Source: an uncultured Eggerthellaceae bacterium
Lineage (GTDB): Bacteria; Actinomycetota; Coriobacteriia; Coriobacteriales; Eggerthellaceae
Reading direction: 5' to 3'
DNA: 7,883 bases
Assembly: GCA_910580205.1 (NCBI GenBank)
Contig: CAJTVP010000036.1
Coordinates: 1 to 7,883 of the forward strand
This document shows, in pieces, positions 1 to 3,829 of the stretch (position 1 is the stretch's first letter; every line of letters starts with the position of its first letter). Both the position numbers and the translations under genes were made by a program. The notes under the pieces were generated by a model. That model did not search any database and was not told the origin of the DNA. It saw only the letters and a program-made list of their open reading frames with translations.

Positions 1-76
1 GCCAACGTGGCTCAGTTGGTAGAGCAACGCACTCGTAATGCGTAGGTCAGCGGTTCGAGTCCGCTCGTTGGCTCCA
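1..76 (+). tRNA. tRNA-Thr (anticodon CGU), complete with encoded CCA
   Basis: The sequence folds into a full cloverleaf. The acceptor stem is 1-7/66-72 (7 bp, all Watson-Crick). The D stem is 10-13/22-25, the anticodon stem 27-31/39-43 and the T stem 49-53/61-65 with a TTCGAGT loop. The anticodon loop at 32-38 reads CTCGTAA, placing anticodon CGT at 34-36, which decodes the threonine codon ACG. That codon is frequent in the neighbouring GC-rich genes. The discriminator base is T73 and CCA is encoded at 74-76. The gene starts exactly at the window edge, so its promoter is not visible. Confidence 0.97.
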
Positions 77-85
77 GAGTTTTCG

Positions 86-119
86 CAGGCCAGAGGTGCA
101 GATCTCTGGCCTGTTCTCT
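86..119 (+). terminator. Hairpin after the tRNA, likely terminator or attenuator
   Basis: A perfect 10-bp stem pairs 86-95 with 104-113 around an 8-base loop (96-103). It is followed by a pyrimidine stretch (TTCTCT) rather than a clean T run. The position, 10 bases after the tRNA CCA end, fits a tRNA terminator. The weak T-tract means read-through into the gene starting at 145 is plausible. Confidence 0.65.
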
Positions 120-144
120 ATTCGCATGGCGGAAAGGAGCCTGC

Positions 145-852
145 ATGGTCGAGCGCTCTGCATTCCACACCCTCTCTTACGGCCTGTATCTCATCACCGC
201 CATCACATCCGATGGTCGCAAGGTGGGTTGCGTAGCCAACACCTTCCAGCAGGCAGCCTCCAAGCCGCCCATGGCCAGCGTGGCGCTCAACAAGGAGAAC
301 GTCACCACCCAAGCCATCCTTGAGACGGGCAGATATGGCGTGAGCGTGCTCAGTCAAACGGCCACCATGGAGCTCATCGGCCAGTTCGGGTTCAAATCGT
401 CCAATGAGATAGACAAATACGAAGGCATCGCATTCGACCTGTCCGAGATGGGCATCCCGAATGTGCTCGCCAGCACCGTCGCCGTTTTCGATGTTGATGT
501 GGTCGAGCGCGTGGACGTGGGCACGCACGTGATGTTCATCGGTCCGGTGGTGGAAGCCCGGAAGGTGGCGGATGAGCAACCGCTCACCTACGCTTACTAC
601 CATGAGGTGCTGCGGGGCAAGACTCCGCCGAAGGCCGCTTCGTACACGGGTGATATCAGCGAAGAAGGCACCCAGGAAACGGCTGAAGAGACCGCCGAGA
701 AAGCCACCGAGCAGCTGAACGCCGATGGGCCGAAGTTCGCGTGGCGCTGCACGATCTGCGGTCACATAGAGATGGTGGATGAGCTGCCAGATGATTTCGT
801 GTGCCCTATCTGCGGCGTGGGCAAAGAGATGTTCGAGAGGATAGAGCTCTAG
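145..852 (+). CDS. hrb: Flavin reductase-rubredoxin fusion (high-molecular-weight rubredoxin type)
   Basis: This 235-residue cytoplasmic redox protein has two parts. Residues about 1-160 look like the FMN-binding split-barrel flavin reductase domain, including a TFQQAASKPP segment (33-42) and the YYHEVLRGKTPPKAASY segment (151-167) typical of Hrb proteins. Residues about 168-196 are a Glu/Thr-rich linker. Residues 197-235 form a short rubredoxin domain with iron-binding cysteines C202, C205, C220 and C223 (CTIC and CPIC knuckles), resembling the rubredoxin tail of rubrerythrins. Characterised family members pass electrons from NAD(P)H through FMN and rubredoxin to flavodiiron proteins that reduce O2 or NO; that role is inferred here, and no flavodiiron gene is in the window. 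The ATG at 145 follows an AAAGGAG (133-139) at 5-base spacing, which fixes the start. The only upstream gene is the tRNA. It could instead serve another electron acceptor. Confidence 0.88.
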   Translation: MVERSAFHTLSYGLYLITAITSDGRKVGCVANTFQQAASKPPMASVALNKENVTTQAILETGRYGVSVLSQTATMELIGQFGFKSSNEIDKYEGIAFDLSEMGIPNVLASTVAVFDVDVVERVDVGTHVMFIGPVVEARKVADEQPLTYAYYHEVLRGKTPPKAASYTGDISEEGTQETAEETAEKATEQLNADGPKFAWRCTICGHIEMVDELPDDFVCPICGVGKEMFERIEL

Positions 853-872
853 CCCCTTGATGCTGGGGCTTC
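851..872 (+). terminator. Hairpin beginning in the hrb stop codon
   Basis: AGCCCC (851-856) pairs with GGGGCT (865-870) around an 8-base loop, a 6-bp GC-rich stem whose first two bases are the last two of the TAG stop. It is followed only by TTCCC, so the T-tract is weak. A run of six T (910-915) lies about 40 bases further on without a clear stem directly before it. Intrinsic termination here is likely but not certain. Confidence 0.5.
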
Positions 873-1077
873 CCAATGGCACCTGATCCTGGCCTGCCGC
901 CTTCGTCTGTTTTTTGCTGCCTCCCCGCAGGCTGGCAGCCGCTGGGCTGTTCGCCGCAGGTCCGTTCGCTCGTTAACAAATCAATCTCAAATCCATCCGC
1001 GCGTTGCTGGTCGCGATATCATGCGAGCAGAGCAAGATGCCGCGCGCTGAGAACGCGGCCTTTGAGGGGAGGATGCC
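871..1077 (+). other. Intergenic region between hrb and usp
   Basis: No credible gene is present. The stretch holds a T6 run (910-915), two copies of CCGCAGG (925-931 and 954-960), and a relatively AT-rich segment at about 972-1000 that could hold the usp promoter. A TATCAT (1017-1022) resembles a -10 box but has no good -35 at the right distance. A GC-rich stem, GCCGCG (1039-1044) with CGCGGC (1054-1059), lies just upstream of the usp ribosome-binding site and would sit in the 5' leader. None of these is strong enough to call as a defined regulatory site. Confidence 0.4.
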
Positions 1078-1548
1078 ATGTATAAGAAGGTCTTGGTTCC
1101 ATTCGATGACTCTGAGCCCGCCCGCCGCGCGCTGCAAAACGCCTTGGAGCTGGTTGAAGGCGTGCCGGATCCGCAGGTCACGGTTTTGAACGTGGTCGAG
1201 TGGCATGACTACAATGCGGAAACGTTCAAGATCGCGTCCCGCATGAGCGGCGTTCTGGGCGATTCGCTGGATATGAACGCGATCTCTGAGATCGGGGATG
1301 AGGCGGAGGTTCGTGAGATGGACCGCATCGCGAAGAGCATCTCTGACATCGTGGGCGACAAGCCTTATGTGGACATCGCCATCGTGAATGGCAGCCCGCA
1401 TGACACGATCGTCGCTTACGCCAACGACTTGGATTACGACTGCATCGCCATGGGCCACCGTGGCATGGGCGTCATCCGCGGCATGCTGGGCTCTGTGGCG
1501 TACTCCGTCCTGCAGAAGGCCAACCGCCCGGTGCTCGTGGTGAAGTGA
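1078..1548 (+). CDS. Universal stress protein, single-domain UspA family
   Basis: This is a 156-residue soluble cytoplasmic protein of normal size for a one-domain universal stress protein. It opens with the typical first strand KKVLVPFDDSEPARRAL (3-19), where the aspartates sit near the nucleotide site. It ends with the Gly-rich nucleotide-binding segment GHRGMGVIRGMLGS (126-139) followed by a helix and the strand RPVLVVK (150-156). ATP-binding members carry G-2x-G-9x-G-S/T. Here the spacing from G129 to G138 is eight residues, one fewer than the textbook form, but ATP binding remains likely. An NGSPHDTIVAYA segment (104-115) is also family-typical. The start is supported by GGAGG (1068-1072) at 5-base spacing. 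The TGA overlaps the start of the downstream secreted peptidase, suggesting co-translation. The specific stress or ligand cannot be read from the sequence. Confidence 0.93.
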   Translation: MYKKVLVPFDDSEPARRALQNALELVEGVPDPQVTVLNVVEWHDYNAETFKIASRMSGVLGDSLDMNAISEIGDEAEVREMDRIAKSISDIVGDKPYVDIAIVNGSPHDTIVAYANDLDYDCIAMGHRGMGVIRGMLGSVAYSVLQKANRPVLVVK

Positions 1549-3491
1549 CGCGCCTCTTAGCTTTTCTGCTGGCAGCCACCCTTGCGTGGCTGCCAGGTTC
1601 TCTCGCGTGGGCAGCGGGTCCGCAGCCAGGCCCCTTGCCGCCATCGTCTGCGCAAACCCAGACGGATGCCACTGAAGCTCCTGAAACCCCCGAATCGCCT
1701 GGGACGCTTGACGCTCCCGCTCTGGTGGATGCCGTGGCTGCTCCTTCCTACAACTTGGTGAACGTGGGGGAAGCCACCACCTCCAAGACGCAATCCCCGT
1801 GGGGGTCCTGCTGGGCGTTCGCGGTCTGCGGCGCGCTTGAGAGCAGCATCCTCAAGGCCCAAGCGGTCATGGCCGGTCAACAGCAATCTCCGCTTCCGGC
1901 CGACTCTCCCGCATTCGCTGCTCCTGACTTGAGCCTCTTGAAGAGCGAGCCTGATCTCTCCGAGCGGGCTATCGCATGGTTCGCCCACGAAGTGCAGACG
2001 GAAGCCAGCGCAGGGGCGCAGGCGGGCGAAGGGTTCTTCTTGATGGAGGACGATCCCGAAGAGCAGCTGTCCAGCGGCAACGCCTCAGTGGCTGCCGCGG
2101 CGCTCATCTCCCGGCAGACGCTCCTTTCGGAAGAGGCTGCGCCCTATCAGTACAACGGCTATGAGCCGGGCGCATCTGTGCCGTGGTATGACCCCGACAG
2201 GGCGAGCGTGCGTTGGGAAGACTGGTCATTGCCGGAAGAGCTGCGCACCGCCGAAGATGTGGGCTGGCGCGTGACCGAGGTGCTCCGGTTGCGGTCGCCG
2301 GGGTCCACGACGAACGAGGATGGCGCTGTTTCGTACGGCGGCTACGATGCGGAGGCCACGACGGCCATCAAGCAGGCGCTCGTGCAGACGAGCGGCGTGG
2401 CGGTGGCGTTGGAGATGGACCAGGATCTGCCCCAGGATGTGCTGCGGGGCGACTTCGCGGATGCGTCCCCTTCGGCGGATTTCACCTACGCTACCTGGTC
2501 TCAATACTCGGCGGATGAGGAGCCCGCCCCCAACCATGCGGCGGTCATCCTGGGTTGGGATGACGCTTATCCAGCGGCCAACTTCGCCGGGACGGAGAGC
2601 GGGCAGCCGCCGGCGGATGGCGCGTGGCTCTGCAAGAACAGCTGGGGAAGCGACGGGCTGTTCGCCGAGCTGGGAGATGCGGACGTGTCTCCCCATTGGG
2701 GCATCCCGGATGCATCTGGCCAGGCCAGCGGCTTTTTCTGGCTTTCGTACTACGATCACAGCATCAGCGATCCTGAGGCGTTCGCCGTCACGCCCGCGGA
2801 TCAGACGGCGGGCACCATCTATCAGCACGATTATCTGAGCGCGGCTGAGTTCGTGGAGCCGATGAGCTACTACGGCGAAGTGCGCACGGCCAACGTCTTC
2901 ACCGCCACAGAGCCGCAATTGATCCGTTCCGTGGGCGCTTGGACGTTCGATCCGGACACCAGCTTCTCGGCCACCGTCAGCGTGGTCCCTGCCGGGTTCA
3001 GCTCGCAGAACGCGCCGGAGACGTCGGCCTACGCCAACGAGATGATGGACGCGGCCATTCCCGCCGCCACGGCGTTCGGCGCCTTTCCCACCGCGGGCTA
3101 CCACACGGCTGAGCTGGACTCTCCGGTGCTGGTGGCGCGCGGGCAGTCGTTCGTGGTCACGCTCACCATCGAAGCGGCGGGCGAGCCCACGGACATCTCC
3201 ACGTACCTTGGGCTTGAGCTCGCCTTCTCCGGAGCGCCGCCGGAAGGCGTTGCCACAGAGGCGCGCGTGGTGGCGAACCCAGGGGAGACGTTCGTCAGCA
3301 CCAATGGGCAAACGTGGCAGAGCCTGGAGGAGCACAACGCGCTGATAACCTCCGTCGGGGAGCAAGGGGAATCCCCCGTTGGCTTCACGTTCGGGAACGC
3401 CTTGGTGAAGGCGTTCGGAGACGCCACGTCCATGGCGGATCCTTCACATATATATGAGACGGTGCCCTTGGAGGCTGCTCCGGTTTCGTAG
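1545..3491 (+). CDS. Secreted C1 (papain-family) cysteine peptidase with lectin-like domain
   Basis: This 648-residue protein is predicted to be exported. Residues 1-24 form a signal peptide (MTR, hydrophobic core, AWA-A cleavage region near 23/24). A Pro/Thr/Glu-rich linker follows to about residue 66. The papain-type catalytic domain has oxyanion Q83 and nucleophile C89 in QSPWGSCWAF, the histidine H331 in NHAAVILGWDD, and N365 in CKNSWG, so the full active-site set is present. The glycine-and-Asn segment SSGNASVAAA (176-185) matches the usual bacterial C1 layout. Residues about 425-560 resemble the lectin-like domain often attached to bacterial C1 peptidases. The last 85 residues have no recognised motif. 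No LPXTG signal or C-terminal membrane helix is seen, so release from the cell is likely. The GTG start overlaps the usp stop by four bases (GTGA) and has no clear Shine-Dalgarno; no other in-frame start gives this signal peptide. Substrates are unknown; dietary, host or cell-wall proteins are possible. Confidence 0.88.
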   Translation: MTRLLAFLLAATLAWLPGSLAWAAGPQPGPLPPSSAQTQTDATEAPETPESPGTLDAPALVDAVAAPSYNLVNVGEATTSKTQSPWGSCWAFAVCGALESSILKAQAVMAGQQQSPLPADSPAFAAPDLSLLKSEPDLSERAIAWFAHEVQTEASAGAQAGEGFFLMEDDPEEQLSSGNASVAAAALISRQTLLSEEAAPYQYNGYEPGASVPWYDPDRASVRWEDWSLPEELRTAEDVGWRVTEVLRLRSPGSTTNEDGAVSYGGYDAEATTAIKQALVQTSGVAVALEMDQDLPQDVLRGDFADASPSADFTYATWSQYSADEEPAPNHAAVILGWDDAYPAANFAGTESGQPPADGAWLCKNSWGSDGLFAELGDADVSPHWGIPDASGQASGFFWLSYYDHSISDPEAFAVTPADQTAGTIYQHDYLSAAEFVEPMSYYGEVRTANVFTATEPQLIRSVGAWTFDPDTSFSATVSVVPAGFSSQNAPETSAYANEMMDAAIPAATAFGAFPTAGYHTAELDSPVLVARGQSFVVTLTIEAAGEPTDISTYLGLELAFSGAPPEGVATEARVVANPGETFVSTNGQTWQSLEEHNALITSVGEQGESPVGFTFGNALVKAFGDATSMADPSHIYETVPLEAAPVS

Positions 3492-3510
3492 TCGCGCTGA
3501 TGGAGCGCAG

Positions 3511-3548
3511 CGGTGAAGCGCGTTTCGCCGGGAAAGGTGCGCTTCGCC
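3511..3548 (+). terminator. Two mutually exclusive hairpins after the peptidase gene
   Basis: A 10-bp stem with one G-T wobble pairs 3512-3521 with 3539-3548. A competing 7-bp stem, also with one wobble, pairs 3511-3517 with 3524-3530. The two share the 5' arm and cannot form together. The longer stem is followed by only TTCGAC, so there is no T-run. The location 20 bases after the peptidase stop suggests 3' end formation of the usp/peptidase transcript, possibly a T-tract-poor terminator as seen in GC-rich bacteria. Confidence 0.35.
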
Positions 3549-3579
3549 TTCGACACCAGCGCAGTCGCAGGATGTTCGC

Positions 3580-3598
3580 GGTCAAAGGTTCTTTGACC
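3580..3598 (+). terminator. Compact hairpin, possible second terminator
   Basis: An 8-bp perfect stem pairs 3580-3587 (GGTCAAAG) with 3591-3598 (CTTTGACC) around a 3-base loop. It is followed by CAAAACG, with no T-run on this strand, and the other strand shows none on the opposite side either. It may be a stabilising 3' end, a terminator without a T-tract, or a palindromic protein-binding site. Confidence 0.35.
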
Positions 3599-3612
3599 CA
3601 AAACGTCATCCA

Positions 3613-3648
3613 TTGTGTTCGACGCGAAAAAAATCACAAGATAATGTG
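3613..3648 (+). promoter_or_regulatory. Possible promoter in AT-rich patch upstream of menE/menC
   Basis: GATAAT (3640-3645) matches five of six bases of a sigma-70-type -10 box and sits in the most AT-rich part of the window, just after an A7 tract. TTGTGT at 3613-3618 resembles a -35 box but the spacing is 21 bases, too long, and the 16-18-base positions match poorly. The -10 lies inside a small inverted repeat (CACA 3635-3638 with TGTG 3645-3648). If used, it would give a leader of roughly 175 bases before the menE/menC start. Confidence 0.3.
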
Positions 3649-3683
3649 GATTCCCGCTCCCATTCTCCTTCGCAGGCGTTACT

Positions 3684-3779
3684 ATGTTCAAGGCCGCGGG
3701 CAAACGCCCATCAAACAATCTCCGCCCGCTGCGTCTTTATCATCACTACCCGTTCTTCATGACGCCAGGGACCGAATGA
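3684..3779 (+). CDS. Candidate 31-codon upstream ORF (leader)
   Basis: ATG at 3684 opens a 31-residue frame beginning MFKAAGKRPSNN and ending PFFMTPGTE, with TGA at 3777-3779. Twenty-one of 31 codons end in G or C, which does not exclude coding. The ribosome-binding site is weak (GCAGG at 3672-3676). I recognise no family. Its interest is positional: its stop overlaps the start of the next tiny ORF (ATGA at 3776-3779), which in turn overlaps the menE/menC start. It may be a chance frame. Confidence 0.2.
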   Translation: MFKAAGKRPSNNLRPLRLYHHYPFFMTPGTE

Positions 3780-3829
3780 TCGCAGCCAGCTTGCTCGTGC
3801 ACACCATGAATCCGATGGTCGCCGCCTGA
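3776..3829 (+). CDS. Candidate 17-codon upstream ORF overlapping menE/menC start
   Basis: The frame MIAASLLVHTMNPMVAA runs from ATG 3776 to TGA 3827-3829. Its stop shares base 3829 with the ATG of menE/menC (TGATG), a configuration often associated with translational coupling by ribosome restart. Its own start overlaps the preceding 31-codon ORF by four bases. There is no independent Shine-Dalgarno and no family resemblance, so this is a regulatory-leader hypothesis rather than a confident gene. Confidence 0.2.
   Translation: MIAASLLVHTMNPMVAA

Larger units (their letters stand above)
3492..3828 (+). other. 337-base intergenic region upstream of menE/menC
   Basis: No recognisable gene family is encoded here. 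The first third carries hairpins that could end the usp/peptidase transcript (3511-3548 and 3580-3598). The middle is unusually AT-rich for this window, with A7 at 3627-3633 and a GATAAT at 3640-3645. The last third contains two very short overlapping ORFs (3684-3779 and 3776-3829) that lead exactly into the menE/menC start. A + strand frame open from 3500 to 3829 exists, but its sequence resembles no family and it crosses the hairpins, so it is not called as a gene. Confidence 0.5.

Noticed and set aside
62..69. CGCTCGTT from the tRNA 3' half recurs at 967-974, a possible integration-site remnant
   Set aside because: Eight bases is within chance, no integrase or element lies between the copies, and the genes between them look like ordinary chromosome.
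118..882. A 254-codon open frame on the minus strand opposite hrb
   Set aside because: The + strand frame has a good ribosome-binding site and recognisable flavin reductase and rubredoxin motifs; the antisense product has none.
2226..3365. A 379-codon open frame on the minus strand inside the peptidase gene
   Set aside because: It is Arg-rich with no family motif and lies fully opposite a peptidase with an intact active site; long antisense frames are common at this GC content.
3634..3649. Inverted repeat CACA-N6-TGTG resembling a CRP/FNR-type site
   Set aside because: The half-sites are in the reverse orientation to the TGTGA-N6-TCACA consensus and only four bases long; noted only as part of the candidate promoter.
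3500..3829. A 109-codon + strand frame through the gap before menE/menC
   Set aside because: It has no ribosome-binding site, no family resemblance and runs through two hairpins. Only its last 17 codons are of interest because of the TGATG overlap.
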